DNA of 64,000 nt from Lacunisphaera limnophila (GCF_001746835.1 NZ_CP016094.1:3487501-3551500), one strand, 5' to 3'. Shown: positions 1-8,674, counted from the stretch's first letter. The notes: generated by a model not told the origin, from the letters alone. Numbers and translations: made by a program.

Positions 1-702
1 CTCCGTAAAGACCTCCTCGGTGCGCCCCGCCGCCAGCACGGTGCGGTTGATGAGCACCACCTGGTCGCAAAATTCCGGCACGGTGCCGAGGTTGTGGGTC
101 GAGACCAGCATGAGGTGTCCCTCACCCCGCAGCGTGCGGAGCAGCTCGATGATCGTGCTCTCGGTCTTCACATCCACGCCGGTGAAGGGTTCGTCCAGCA
201 GGATCACGCGGCTGCGCTGGGCCAGGGCCCGCGCCAGGAACACGCGCTTCTTCTGTCCGCCGGAGAGTTCGCCAATCTGACGCTCCCGGAAATCCGCCAT
301 GCCCACCCGGACCAGCGCCTCCTCGGCCACGCGGCGGTCCTCGGCGCCGGGGCGCCGTAGGAAATTCATGTAGCCGTATCGCCCCATCATGACCACGTCC
401 CACACGCTGACCGGAAAGGTCCAGTCGACCTCCTCGGATTGCGGCACATAGGCCACGAGGTTGGCCTTGAGGGCCGCCCGTACGCTCTGCCCGCCGATCA
501 GAACCTCGCCTTGGACGGGGCGCACGAAGTCCATGATGGCCTTGAACAGGGTGGACTTGCCGCTGCCATTCACGCCGACCAGTCCGCAGATCGACCCGCC
601 GACCAATCGGAAACTTGCGTCGCGCAGGGCCACCTGGCCGTTGGGATAACGGACGGTGACGGCGTTGACACTCAGTTCGATCGGACGGTCGGTGGCGGTC
701 AT
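1..702 (-). CDS. Metal (Mn/Zn-type) ABC transporter ATP-binding protein, partial
   Basis: Reads from ATG at 702 and is still open at the window edge (234 residues seen), so the C-terminus is missing. Visible nucleotide-binding motifs in order: Walker [10 protein letters not shown] (about 43-51), Q-loop VPQSEEVDW (87-95), signature LSGGQ (146-150), Walker B VILLDEP (166-172) and H-loop His203. The QSEEVDW stretch is typical of the MntB/SitB/ZnuC class. It would power import through an inner-membrane permease expected just beyond the left edge. Its ATG overlaps the stop of the binding-protein gene (ATGA), indicating translational coupling in one operon. Confidence 0.93.
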   Translation of the reverse strand, partial: MTATDRPIELSVNAVTVRYPNGQVALRDASFRLVGGSICGLVGVNGSGKSTLFKAIMDFVRPVQGEVLIGGQSVRAALKANLVAYVPQSEEVDWTFPVSVWDVVMMGRYGYMNFLRRPGAEDRRVAEEALVRVGMADFRERQIGELSGGQKKRVFLARALAQRSRVILLDEPFTGVDVKTESTIIELLRTLRGEGHLMLVSTHNLGTVPEFCDQVVLINRTVLAAGRTEEVFTE

Positions 703-1598
703 GGTGCGGTGAAGCCCCGGACGATCGTCTGGGCGTTGTATTCCATCAGCTTCAAATAGGTCGGAGCCGGGCCCTCGGCGGTCGTGAGCGAGTCCACGTA
801 GAGCACCCCGCCGTAGCGGATGCCCGTTTCCTTGGCGACCTGCCGGGCAGGCTTGTCACTGACCGTACTCTCGCTGAACAGGACGGGGATGCGGTGGGTC
901 CGCACGCCATCGATGACTTTTTGCACCTGCTGCGGGGTCCCCTGCTGGTCGGCGTTCACCGCCCAAAGGAAGAGTTCCTTCATCCCGAAATTTCGGGCCA
1001 GGTAAGGAAAGGCGCCTTCGCTGGTCACGAGCCACCGCTGGGCTTCCGGGATCGGGGCGAGACTAGCACGCACGGTTTCCTCGATGGCGGAGAACTTCGC
1101 CGTGTAGGCGGCGGCATTGGCGTTGTAGGTGGCGGCATTCGCCGGATCCAGTTCCACGAGGGCGCGCCGGATGTTCTCGACGTAGATCGTGGCGTTGCGC
1201 GGCGACATCCAGGCGTGCGGGTTGGGTTTGCCGGTATACGGTCCCTCTTCGATGCCCAGCGGGGTGATACCCTCGGTCAGCACGACGCGGGGCACCCCCT
1301 TCAGATTACCGAAAAACTTCTCGAACCACCGTTCCAGGTTCAGTCCGTTCCACAGCACCAGGTCGGCCTTCTGGGCCTTCACGATGTCCCGCGGCGTCGG
1401 TTCGTAACCGTGGATCTCGGCGCCGGGCTTGGTGATGGATTCGACGATCGCGGCGTCCCCGGCGACGTTCTGCGCCATGTCCTGGATAATCGTGAACGTG
1501 GTCACGATGCGCTTCTTGTCGGCCGCCCAGGCGGAAGACACGAGGGCCGCGATAGCGAGGACGGCAGTCAACCGCCGGAGGAGCGTGCGTGGAGGCAT
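699..1598 (-). CDS. Metal ABC transporter substrate-binding protein (TroA/PsaA family)
   Basis: 299 residues; Sec signal peptide ending near AWA-AD (about residue 26). Cluster A-I binding proteins use two His and two acidic residues for the metal. Here these are His63 (in HGYEPTP), His128 (in NPHAWMSP), Glu194 (in TSEGAF) and Asp269 (in VDSLT). A glutamate at the third position matches Mn/Fe binders of the PsaA/MntC/SitA type rather than the His of ZnuA. The HGYEPTP context and the MntR neighbour point the same way. Delivers periplasmic metal to the ABC importer. Second gene of the operon, 4 bp after the outer-membrane channel gene. Mn specificity is inferred, not shown. Confidence 0.93.
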   Translation of the reverse strand: MPPRTLLRRLTAVLAIAALVSSAWAADKKRIVTTFTIIQDMAQNVAGDAAIVESITKPGAEIHGYEPTPRDIVKAQKADLVLWNGLNLERWFEKFFGNLKGVPRVVLTEGITPLGIEEGPYTGKPNPHAWMSPRNATIYVENIRRALVELDPANAATYNANAAAYTAKFSAIEETVRASLAPIPEAQRWLVTSEGAFPYLARNFGMKELFLWAVNADQQGTPQQVQKVIDGVRTHRIPVLFSESTVSDKPARQVAKETGIRYGGVLYVDSLTTAEGPAPTYLKLMEYNAQTIVRGFTAP

Positions 1599-1602
1599 GG
1601 TT

Positions 1603-2367
1603 TTAGAATCCGAAATTGAAGCGCAGCACGTGATTCCAGTCCGGGGCGCCGTCGGAGATGCCCTTGTAGACCGCCAGATCCCACCAGGTGTTCTCGGAAA
1701 TCGCCAGGGTCACGCCGCCGCCCATGATCCCGGAGACCTTCGAGCCATCCGAGGCCTTGGCGAGGGCCGCCTCGCCGTAGATACCGATGGCGCTGGTCAA
1801 CTCGCGGCTCAGTGAGCCTGAAAAGTAGAAGTTGAGGTCGTACCCGTCATCCGTGTTGTTCCGTAGAAAATCGACTTCGGCCATCACGTCGCAATGGAAG
1901 CCGGCTGCGAGGTTCGTGGTCCACGGCAGGATGATCCCGCCTTCCACCGCATCGTTGCCCACATTGCCGCTGTTCGTGGGCATCTTCACAAAGGGGATGA
2001 TCGCCACCTGGGTGCCGGTGGCGGTGTCCTCATAGAACCGCCACTTCGTCCGCACGTAGACGTCACCGATGCCGCTGTCGCGGTCCGTGAGACCGCCGGA
2101 GTCGACCTTCTGGCTGATGAAGAGATCCGCCCCCACCTGCACGTCCCAGTTGTCGGTGAGCCCGGTGGTCAGAAAGGTCGAGGCCGCCCCAAGGGCCGTG
2201 TATTTGAACCCCGGCTCGCGGTCGAAGGTGAGGGACAAGGCGTCCATCTCGACCAGGAAACGGCCCGGCGCGACGGTGGAGGGATGCTCGGTGATCTGGC
2301 CGGACAAGGCCCCGGCCGCGAGCAGCAGCGCCAGGGAAACGAGGGCCGGTCGTAGAGGCTTATACAT
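1603..2367 (-). CDS. Putative outer-membrane beta-barrel channel of the Mn uptake operon
   Basis: 254 residues, signal peptide with cleavage near ALSGQ, then alternating amphipathic strands and a C-terminal aromatic residue (FNFGF), typical of outer-membrane barrels. It resembles the MetA-pathway/porin-like family (often annotated transporter). As first gene of an operon with a periplasmic metal-binding protein and ABC ATPase, and downstream of the putative MntR operator, it probably lets metal ions or a metal complex cross the outer membrane. The substrate is inferred only from context. ATG at 2367 lies next to the operator palindrome. Confidence 0.72.
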   Translation of the reverse strand: MYKPLRPALVSLALLLAAGALSGQITEHPSTVAPGRFLVEMDALSLTFDREPGFKYTALGAASTFLTTGLTDNWDVQVGADLFISQKVDSGGLTDRDSGIGDVYVRTKWRFYEDTATGTQVAIIPFVKMPTNSGNVGNDAVEGGIILPWTTNLAAGFHCDVMAEVDFLRNNTDDGYDLNFYFSGSLSRELTSAIGIYGEAALAKASDGSKVSGIMGGGVTLAISENTWWDLAVYKGISDGAPDWNHVLRFNFGF

Positions 2368-2387
2368 AATGTAGCCATGGCTACATT
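2368..2387. promoter_or_regulatory. Perfect 20-bp palindrome, candidate MntR operator
   Basis: AATGTAGCCATGGCTACATT reads the same on both strands and fills most of the 38-bp gap between the divergent outer-membrane channel gene and mntR. The published E. coli MntR box has the same plan (AACATAGC...GGCTATGTT). It touches the -1 side of the channel gene start, so a bound repressor would block the metal operon and could also autoregulate mntR. Confidence 0.82.
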
Positions 2388-2405
2388 TCAGGCTCGACTT
2401 GTCAA

Positions 2406-2879
2406 GTGCCCTTCCACATCGGTGGTGCTCCGACCGTGAAAAAAGCTCCCCGCCCCGTCCGGAAACCCGTCCGCCCGTCCGCCCTGCAGGCCGAAAGCCT
2501 GCAGCAGACCCGCCGCGAGCACGCCTCGGAGACCGCCGAGGACTACGTCGAGGCGATCGCCGATCTCACCGCCACCTCGGGCGAGGCCCGGGTGGTTGAC
2601 CTGGCGCGCCGGCTGGGTGTCACCCACGTCACGGTCAACCGCACCCTCGCCCGCCTCCACCGCGAGGGTTACGTGCGGGTCCAGCCCTACCGGGCCATTT
2701 TCCTCACCGATACCGGCCGCAAGCTGGCCGAGGAGTGCCACCACCGCCACGGCATCGTGGTGGCCTTCCTGTGTTCGCTGGGCATCCCCGAAAAGTCCGC
2801 CGAAATCGATGCCGAGGGGATCGAACATCACGTGAGCCCGGCCACCTTGGCGGCCTTCGCCCGGCACCTCAACCGGTAG
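2406..2879 (+). CDS. mntR: Manganese-responsive regulator MntR (DtxR family)
   Basis: 157 residues from the GTG at 2406; GTG at 2436 (147 residues, starting with KKAPRPVRK) is an equally good start and neither has a clear Shine-Dalgarno. Winged helix (VVDLARRLGVTHVTVNRTLARLHREGYV) followed by the dimerisation/metal domain containing ECHHRHGIVVAFL and EGIEHHVS, which match the metal-site segments of E. coli-type MntR. There is no SH3-like third domain, as expected for MntR. It would bind Mn(II) and repress the divergent uptake operon through the palindrome at 2368-2387. Confidence 0.9.
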   Translation: MPFHIGGAPTVKKAPRPVRKPVRPSALQAESLQQTRREHASETAEDYVEAIADLTATSGEARVVDLARRLGVTHVTVNRTLARLHREGYVRVQPYRAIFLTDTGRKLAEECHHRHGIVVAFLCSLGIPEKSAEIDAEGIEHHVSPATLAAFARHLNR

Positions 2880-2887
2880 CCGGTTCC

Positions 2888-2925
2888 CCGGGCTAGCCCG
2901 GATTGCGGGAGGGGCTGTCTGCCCC
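2888..2925. terminator. Hairpin pair after mntR
   Basis: CCGGGCTAGCCCGG (2888-2901) is a perfect 14-bp palindrome and GGGGC-TGTCT-GCCCC (2911-2925) a second stem-loop. There is no T-tract, so this is a weak terminator candidate or a REP-like repeat. The rest of 2880-3018 shows no other feature. Confidence 0.35.
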
Positions 2926-3018
2926 AACTCAGCCCGCAGGTCACCATCCTTCGAGGCCTAAAGCCCCGCCCCCACCTTCGCTCTTGTCACCCGTGCCACC
3001 GCCGGGCATCCCTCCGGC

Positions 3019-4713
3019 ATGTCGCAGAATTTCGCGCGTTCCGTGTTCGCCATCACGCTCGTCTTCTTCGCGGCTTTTTTCTTCTGGCCGATCCTGCAGA
3101 TCCTCAAGGGCGGGTTCATTGATGCCGACGGTCACCTCACCTTCGCTTACCTCGCCTCCCTGCTCACGGATCCGATCTACCTGGGCGGCCTGGCCAACTC
3201 CTTCCTGCTGGCCCTGACGACCACGTTCCTGGCCCTCTGCATCGCCCTGCCGCTGGCCTTCGTTTCCGACCGGTTTCTTTTCCCCCTCAAGGGCTTCCTC
3301 GGCTCCTTCATCCTCGTGCCGATGATCCTGCCGCCCTTCGTCGGGGCGATCGGCATCAAACAGATCCTCGGCCAGTACGGCGCCTTGAACGCCGTGATCA
3401 TCAAGCTCGGCCTGCGCCCCGAGGGCTGGACCTTCGACTGGCTCGGGGCCAACCAGTTTCTGGGCATCGCCATCGTCACGGCCTTCAGCCTCTACCCCAT
3501 CATCTACCTCAACGCGGTCGCCGCCCTGGCCAACATCGACCCCGCGATGGAGGAGGCGGCCGAAAACCTCGGATGCACCGGCTTCCGGAAATTCTTCAAG
3601 ATCACCCTGCCCCTGATCAAGTCCGGCCTCTTCGCCGGCGGCACCATCGTCTTCATCTGGTCGTTCACCGACCTCGGCGTGCCGCTCATCTTTGACTACG
3701 CCCGCGTCACCTCGGTGCAGATTTTCTACGGCTTGAAGGATATCGGCGGCAACCCCTTCCCCTACGCCCTGGTCGCCGTCATGCTTTTCAGTTCCGTGGC
3801 CTTCTACGCCATCGGCAAGGGCCTGTTCGGCCGCGACAGCTACGCCATGATGGCCAAGGCCACCTCCTCCGGTGGGCCGCAATCGCTCCCCCCGGCCCGC
3901 GCCTGGTTCTGCACCGCCCTGTTCGCCGGCGTGACCTTCATCGCGATCCTGCCCCACCTCGGGGTCGTCCTCGTGGCCTTCTCCAACGACTGGTACGCCT
4001 CCGTCCTGCCGCGCAACCTCAACGTCGAGAACTTCCGCCTCGCCCTCGGTCACGACCTCACGGTCTCGGCCATCGCCAACAGCCTCAAGTACGCGAGCAT
4101 CTCCACGGTCATCGACCTGATCATCGGCGTCCTGCTGGCCTACGTCATCGTGCGCTCCAAGGTCCGCGGCCGCCAGATCCTCGATTTTCTCGCCATGCTG
4201 CCCCTCGCCGTGCCGGGCCTGGTCCTCGCCTTCGGTTACCTCGCCATGAGCCAGGAGGGGAAATTCTTCTCCTTCATCAACCCGGTCGCCGACCCGACCA
4301 TCCTGCTCATCATCGCCTACTCCATCCGCCGCCTGCCCTATGTCGTGCGCTCCGCCGCCGCCGGCTTCCAGCAAACGAGCGAGACCCTCGAGGAGGCCGC
4401 ACAGAACCTTGGCTGCCCGCCCCTGAAGTCGGTCTTCAAGGTCACCCTGCCCCTCATCATGGCCAACCTCATCGCGGGCGGCCTGCTCGCGTTCTCCTTC
4501 GCCATGCTCGAGGTCTCCGACTCGCTCATCCTGGCGCAGAAGCAGGCGTTCTACCCGATCACCAAGGCCATCTACGAACTCTTCCAGCTCCTCGGCGACG
4601 GCAAGTTCATCGCCTCCGCCCTCGGGGTCTGGGCCATGGCATTCCTCGGCATCACCATCGCCGGCATGACCATTCTCCTCGGCAAGAAACTCGGCGCGAT
4701 TTTCCGGGTTTAG
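3019..4713 (+). CDS. Fused two-domain ABC transporter permease (FbpB / iron(III)-phosphonate type)
   Basis: 564 residues with two BPD_transp_1 domains in one chain and about 12 membrane segments. Each half carries an EAA loop that docks the ATPase: EEAAENLGCTGFRKFFKITLP near residue 175 and EEAAQNLGCPPLKSVFKVTLP near 456. This duplicated layout is known from FbpB/AfuB iron(III) and 2-aminoethylphosphonate importers. No ATPase or binding protein lies beside it (upstream mntR, downstream a DMT transporter), so partner subunits must be encoded elsewhere and the substrate is unknown. The stop codon is inside a 22-bp palindrome. Confidence 0.88.
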   Translation: MSQNFARSVFAITLVFFAAFFFWPILQILKGGFIDADGHLTFAYLASLLTDPIYLGGLANSFLLALTTTFLALCIALPLAFVSDRFLFPLKGFLGSFILVPMILPPFVGAIGIKQILGQYGALNAVIIKLGLRPEGWTFDWLGANQFLGIAIVTAFSLYPIIYLNAVAALANIDPAMEEAAENLGCTGFRKFFKITLPLIKSGLFAGGTIVFIWSFTDLGVPLIFDYARVTSVQIFYGLKDIGGNPFPYALVAVMLFSSVAFYAIGKGLFGRDSYAMMAKATSSGGPQSLPPARAWFCTALFAGVTFIAILPHLGVVLVAFSNDWYASVLPRNLNVENFRLALGHDLTVSAIANSLKYASISTVIDLIIGVLLAYVIVRSKVRGRQILDFLAMLPLAVPGLVLAFGYLAMSQEGKFFSFINPVADPTILLIIAYSIRRLPYVVRSAAAGFQQTSETLEEAAQNLGCPPLKSVFKVTLPLIMANLIAGGLLAFSFAMLEVSDSLILAQKQAFYPITKAIYELFQLLGDGKFIASALGVWAMAFLGITIAGMTILLGKKLGAIFRV

Positions 4714-4727
4714 CCTTGGCTAAACCC
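4706..4727. terminator. 22-nt inverted repeat over the permease stop codon
   Basis: GGGTTTAGCC-TT-GGCTAAACCC: two perfect 10-bp arms around two bases, overlapping the TAG of the permease gene. As RNA it would form a strong hairpin without a U-tract. Its core TAGCC-NN-GGCTA equals the core of the candidate MntR operator at 2368-2387, so a protein-binding role is possible but less likely at this position. Confidence 0.45.
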
Positions 4728-4781
4728 GCCGCGCCGTAGCCCACCGGGCGAAGGCGGGCCGCTTACCGCTTCCCACGCCCC

Positions 4782-5618
4782 ATGCCCTACCTCATCGCCG
4801 TCTCCCTCCTCTGGGCCTTCTCCTTCGGCCTGATCAAGGGCCGGCTGGCCGGACTCGACAGCGCCTTCATTTCCGCCGTCCGCCTGGGGCTCGCCCTGCT
4901 GGTCTTCCTGCCCTTTCTGCGCTTCCGCGGTCTCACCAGTCGGCTGACCACCTCGCTGGTCGCCCTCGGGGCCGTGCAATTCGGCCTGATGTACCTGGCC
5001 TACAACGAGAGCTTCCGTCACCTGCAGGCCCATGAGGTGGCCCTGCTCACGCTCACCACGCCGGTCTTCGTCACCTTGATCGCCGACGCCTTGGATCGCA
5101 CGCTGCGGGTCCGCGCCCTGGCCGCAGCCCTTCTGGCGGTCCTCGGCACCGGAGTCGTGGTCTTTCAGGGCCAGGACCTGCGCCCCACCCTGCTGGGCCT
5201 CGCCCTCGTCCAACTTTCCAACCTCGCCTTCGCCGCCGGCCAGGTCGGCTACAAGCGCCTGCGCGCCCGCCAGCCCGACCTGCGCGACCGGGATATCTTC
5301 GGGCTGCTCTACGCGGGCGGCTTCGCCCTCGCCCTCGCCGCCTGCTTTGCCCGCGGTGATATCTCGGTGGAACTGACCGGTTCCCACCTGCTGGTGCTCC
5401 TTTACCTCGGCGTCCTGGCCTCCGGCGTCGGTTTCTTCCTCTGGAATCTCGGGGCCACCCAGGTCGGCACCGGCGCCCTCGCCGTCATGAACAACGCCAA
5501 GATCCCGCTCGCGGTCGCCTGCTCCCTCCTCTTCTTCGGCGAGTACGCCGATCCCTCCCGCCTCGCCATCAGCCTCGTCCTGCTCTCCACCGCCGTGTGG
5601 TTCGCCGAGAAGCGCTGA
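4782..5618 (+). CDS. EamA/DMT-superfamily transporter
   Basis: 278 residues, almost entirely hydrophobic, with ten predicted membrane segments in two five-helix EamA repeats (about residues 1-130 and 140-278). The family exports small metabolites such as amino acids, purines or amines; the substrate cannot be read from the sequence. The second repeat has GVGFFLWNLGATQVGTGALAVMNN, typical of this family. Only 10 bp separate its stop from the ACT-domain gene, suggesting co-transcription. Confidence 0.87.
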   Translation: MPYLIAVSLLWAFSFGLIKGRLAGLDSAFISAVRLGLALLVFLPFLRFRGLTSRLTTSLVALGAVQFGLMYLAYNESFRHLQAHEVALLTLTTPVFVTLIADALDRTLRVRALAAALLAVLGTGVVVFQGQDLRPTLLGLALVQLSNLAFAAGQVGYKRLRARQPDLRDRDIFGLLYAGGFALALAACFARGDISVELTGSHLLVLLYLGVLASGVGFFLWNLGATQVGTGALAVMNNAKIPLAVACSLLFFGEYADPSRLAISLVLLSTAVWFAEKR

Positions 5619-5628
5619 CGCCCCCGCC

Positions 5629-6009
5629 ATGGACCTGACCTTGGAACCGGCGGCGCTCACGATCTGCCAACTGCCGGCTGACGCCGACCTGCCGGAGTGG
5701 CTCACGCCCGGACGCGGGTTCCTTTCGATCACCCGCACCGGTGAGGAACTCTCAATCGTCTGCGCGGCTGAACTCGTCCCCGCCGCCGTCCGGCAGCAAC
5801 CGGGCTGGCAGGCCTTCAAGATCGCCGGTCCACTCGATTTTGCCCTTACCGGCATCCTCGCTTCCGTGCTGGGACCGTTGGCTCGCGCCGGTGTCAGCAT
5901 TTTCACCGTCTCCACCTTTGACACGGACTATGTGCTCGTCCCCGCGTCCCGGTTGCCGGAGGCCATCCGCGCCCTCACCGCCGCGGGACACACGATCGCC
6001 CGGTCCTGA
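5629..6009 (+). CDS. ACT-domain protein (CASTOR/ACT_7-like)
   Basis: 126 residues. The C-terminal half (GPLDFALTGILASVLGPLARAGVSIFTVSTFDTDYVLVPASRLPEAI, described here by its start and end) is a typical ACT fold of the ACT_7 group, with the conserved FDTDY...VP segment. Stand-alone ACT proteins usually bind amino acids as sensors. It sits 10 bp after a DMT transporter gene, so it may sense the transported amino acid; that is inference. Confidence 0.78.
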   Translation: MDLTLEPAALTICQLPADADLPEWLTPGRGFLSITRTGEELSIVCAAELVPAAVRQQPGWQAFKIAGPLDFALTGILASVLGPLARAGVSIFTVSTFDTDYVLVPASRLPEAIRALTAAGHTIARS

Positions 6010-6016
6010 ACATTCT

Positions 6017-6364
6017 ATGGCCGCCACCCTCACCTTGGTCCGTCGCCTTGCCCTCGCCCTCCCCGAGGTCACCGAACGCCTCTGCCACGGGACGCCCACC
6101 TTCTACGTGCGCAAGAAACTCATGCTGCGGATGTGGGAGGACGGAGAGACGCTCGTCTGCAAGCTGCCGATGGAACTCCGGGACACCCTGATCGACGAGG
6201 CCCCCGATGTCTTCTCGACCACCGACCACTACCGGGACTATCCCACGGTATTGATCAACCTGAATGCCGTTAGCCCATCCGTCCTGGCCACCCGCATAAC
6301 CGCCGCTTGGCGCGAAGTCGCCCCGGCGAAGCTTGTCGCCCAGCACCCGACGCTCTCAACCTGA
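6017..6364 (+). CDS. MmcQ/YjbR-family protein
   Basis: 115 residues from ATG at 6017, seven bases after the ACT gene stop. The family pattern is clear: an N-terminal helix ending in ALPEVTERLCHGTPTFYV, a central CKLPMELRDTLI strand-helix and a C-terminal helix with AWREVAPAKL. MmcQ/YjbR proteins have a double-wing fold thought to bind nucleic acid, with no settled function. Confidence 0.82.
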   Translation: MAATLTLVRRLALALPEVTERLCHGTPTFYVRKKLMLRMWEDGETLVCKLPMELRDTLIDEAPDVFSTTDHYRDYPTVLINLNAVSPSVLATRITAAWREVAPAKLVAQHPTLST

Positions 6365-6421
6365 AGCCATGCCCCGCGTAATCTCTCGCCTCCCGTCCGC
6401 CCGGCGCTGCCTCGCCCTCGC

Positions 6422-6685
6422 ATGAAATCCATAGATCCCCTGCACGGCGTGACCCTTGAGGCCATCCTCACCCAACTCGTGGCCCACTACGGATGGCCCG
6501 AACTCGGGCAGCGCATCCGGATCCGCTGTTTCAATTTCGACGCGAGCATCCCCTCGAGCCTCAAATTCCTCCGCCGTACGCCCTGGGCGCGCCAGCAGGT
6601 CGAGGATCTCTACCGGGATTACGTCCGGCAGACCGCACCTCAGGTTCGCCCGCCGGATTCCGGCACCCCGGCGCCGGAGGCTTGA
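6422..6685 (+). CDS. VF530-family small DNA-binding protein
   Basis: 87 residues. [38 protein letters not shown] and [14 protein letters not shown] are hallmarks of the VF530 (DUF2132) family, whose structure suggests DNA binding. The last 15 residues are a proline-rich tail not usual for the family. It lies in a plus-strand run of small genes (5629-7100). Confidence 0.85.
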   Translation: MKSIDPLHGVTLEAILTQLVAHYGWPELGQRIRIRCFNFDASIPSSLKFLRRTPWARQQVEDLYRDYVRQTAPQVRPPDSGTPAPEA

Positions 6686-6695
6686 TCCCGCCCTG

Positions 6696-7100
6696 ATGCG
6701 CCCGCGAGCTAACCTCCAGCGTGCCGCGATCAAACGTCCGCACCGCTATGCCTGGCTCTGGGAGCCGCTCGAGACCGACGCGACCTTTGTGCTGCGCTCC
6801 ATGTTCGGCACCAAGACCGCCTACCTCGACGGGAAGATCATGCTCTGTTTCAGCGCGGGCGAGGAACCCTGGCGCGGCCTGCTCGTCTGCACGGACCGCG
6901 AGCGCCAACCCGGCCTCATCGCCGAGTTCCCCGAACTCGTCCCGCATGCCATTCTCCCCAAGTGGCTCTACCTGCCCGAGGCCTCGGACCGTTTCGAGGC
7001 CGTGGCCGCCCGGCTGGTCCGGCTCGCCCGCTCGCGGGATCCCCGGCTCGGGGTCATACCCAAGCCCAAACGAAAACGTCCGTCCCGGGTCAGGCCCTGA
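6696..7100 (+). CDS. Conserved hypothetical protein, distantly TfoX/YjbR-like
   Basis: 134 residues from ATG at 6696, 10 bp after the VF530 gene. The stretch LRSMFGTKTAYLDGKIMLCF resembles the TfoX N-terminal motif (MFGGxGxYxDGxMF), followed by a WLYLP strand and a very basic tail (KPKPKRKRPSRVRP in part). I do not recognise a specific function. Context is the cluster of small putative nucleic-acid-binding proteins at 6017-7100. Confidence 0.6.
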   Translation: MRPRANLQRAAIKRPHRYAWLWEPLETDATFVLRSMFGTKTAYLDGKIMLCFSAGEEPWRGLLVCTDRERQPGLIAEFPELVPHAILPKWLYLPEASDRFEAVAARLVRLARSRDPRLGVIPKPKRKRPSRVRP

Positions 7101-7148
7101 CCTCGATCGGGCCGCCAAGTTCGAGGGCCTTGCCCCCAAGGCGCTGGC

Positions 7149-8345
7149 TCAACGCCGTCCGCGATCCGGACGCCCGCCTTCAGGCGGCGGTGACCGCCGG
7201 CCGGCCGTGGCATCCGAGTCAGTCCGTGAATCCGAAGGCGTGTAGGTCGGGGCCGGCTCCGGGCGCGGCGTCGGCGGCGGGGCCGATGGCTTGAACGAGG
7301 AAGCCGGCGAAGGACGCGAGACCGGAGCCGCCGTGCGCGCCTCCTGGGACGGCCGGTTGGGCGAAGAATTGACCGGTGCGTAGGTCCGCTCCCGCACGTT
7401 GGCGGGGCGCGGGTTGCTCATTCCGGCTTCACGCTCCACGCGCTGCGGACGCGGCGGCGCATCTTCCGGCCGGACGCCCATCTCGCGGATCCGGCTCGGC
7501 TTGAAGGCACCCGGGCTGGCCGCCGTGGCGCCGCTGGTCGTGACCGGCTGACGCGGAGCAAAACCCGGGGCGTTGCTAGGATCGGGTTGCGCGACCGGAA
7601 CGGCGGGAGGATTGTAACGGGTGCGCGTGCGCGGACGGGATTCCAAACGGGGCGTGACGATACTGTCGGTCACCCGCCCATCAAAGGCCGGCGACCGGTT
7701 CGTATCGCGCTGCCGGACCACATTCGCGGGGACGAAGGACGGCTTCAGCGCCCCGGACGGACGGGCCTCGTTACGCGGCGGCGGGTCGCGGTCATCATCC
7801 TTGTCGGGCCGGCCGCCATTGTTGCCATGATGCCCGCCGTGGCCCGGATAGGGCCGCCGCGAATAGGGGTAAGGGCGGCCATAGCCATAATAGGGATAGT
7901 CGTAATACTGGAACGACAGCCGGCTGTAGCCGTAACCCGGAAACGGATAGGTGTCGTACGCGAAGGTGGAATAATACGGATCGTAGTAGCTGTAACCCGA
8001 GTAGGAGGACACCTGGCTGTAGCGCACCGTCGCCGGTTCCTTCGTGTAACGCACCACGACCCACTCGCCCTCTTTCACGCCGTCTTCCTCCCCGAGATAG
8101 ATCTTCACGTAGTAATCCCCGTTCTCGGTGATCCCCTCGGAGTCGAGGTAATCGCTCACCTTCTTCTGCAGGTGGAGCATCTCCCGGGTGGTCAGCGTCC
8201 GCTTGGTGGACGTTTCCACGACCTCGAAATCCCGGGCGGAACGCACCCGCTGGCCGGTCCGCGACGACTCGCTGACGCAGCCGCTCACGAAGGCGGCGAG
8301 GCCGAGGGCGATGATCAACGTTCCGAAGCGGGCGGTGCTTTTCAT
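7149..8345 (-). CDS. Tyrosine- and proline-rich putative lipoprotein
   Basis: 398 residues. A signal peptide ends in the lipobox FVSGC (Cys23), so it is probably lipid-anchored. Residues about 40-110 form a small charged domain (TTREMLHLQKKVSDYLDSEG...). Residues 112-165 are extremely Tyr/Gly/Ser-rich (YSGYSYYDPYYSTFAYD). The rest is a long disordered Pro/Arg/Ser tail. No enzyme motif is visible. The Tyr-rich segment suggests surface adhesion or cross-linking, which is speculation. Confidence 0.7.
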   Translation of the reverse strand: MKSTARFGTLIIALGLAAFVSGCVSESSRTGQRVRSARDFEVVETSTKRTLTTREMLHLQKKVSDYLDSEGITENGDYYVKIYLGEEDGVKEGEWVVVRYTKEPATVRYSQVSSYSGYSYYDPYYSTFAYDTYPFPGYGYSRLSFQYYDYPYYGYGRPYPYSRRPYPGHGGHHGNNGGRPDKDDDRDPPPRNEARPSGALKPSFVPANVVRQRDTNRSPAFDGRVTDSIVTPRLESRPRTRTRYNPPAVPVAQPDPSNAPGFAPRQPVTTSGATAASPGAFKPSRIREMGVRPEDAPPRPQRVEREAGMSNPRPANVRERTYAPVNSSPNRPSQEARTAAPVSRPSPASSFKPSAPPPTPRPEPAPTYTPSDSRTDSDATAGRRSPPPEGGRPDRGRR

Positions 8346-8509
8346 GGGGTGATGGGGGTAAAACTCCCACCGTGGGACAAGCTACGCGGTTGCCTGTTCC
8401 GCGCAAGGGGACGACGACCGATCAGGCGGCGTATTTTCACTTCGCATTGCGACCACCGGGGACCATCCCGGCATACTCCGGATCCCTTCTGCCTGGGCCG
8501 GTAGATCGG

Positions 8510-8674
8510 CTAGCGCGTGGCCAGCGTCTGCGGGGTGGCTGCCTGCACGATCACAGACTCCTGGTTCGGCCGGGCGCGCTGCCCACTCCGGGATGGCACC
8601 GTGGCACAACCGGCCAGCAAGGTGACGACGCCGAGGACCAGGACCAACATTTTGAGCGGTGACAGGTTCTTCAT
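8510..8674 (-). CDS. Small lipoprotein
   Basis: 54 residues from ATG at 8674; a longer in-frame start at 8749 would put a poor leader before the signal peptide. Positively charged N-terminus, hydrophobic core and lipobox LLAGC, then about 30 polar residues. Its post-lipobox stretch (VPSRSGQRAR) resembles that of the larger lipoprotein at 7149-8345 (SESSRTGQRVR), suggesting related secretion leaders. Confidence 0.6.
   Translation of the reverse strand: MKNLSPLKMLVLVLGVVTLLAGCATVPSRSGQRARPNQESVIVQAATPQTLATR

Noticed and set aside
2941-4374. 477-codon minus-strand open frame
   Set aside because: Antisense shadow of the permease gene; its Glu/Asp/Gly-rich translation is typical of reverse-strand reading of high-GC genes.
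3019-4713. Manganese transporter permease belonging to the upstream metal operon
   Set aside because: It has two fused BPD_transp_1 domains with EAA loops, unlike the single-domain ABC-3 permeases of PsaA-type systems, and lies on the other strand.
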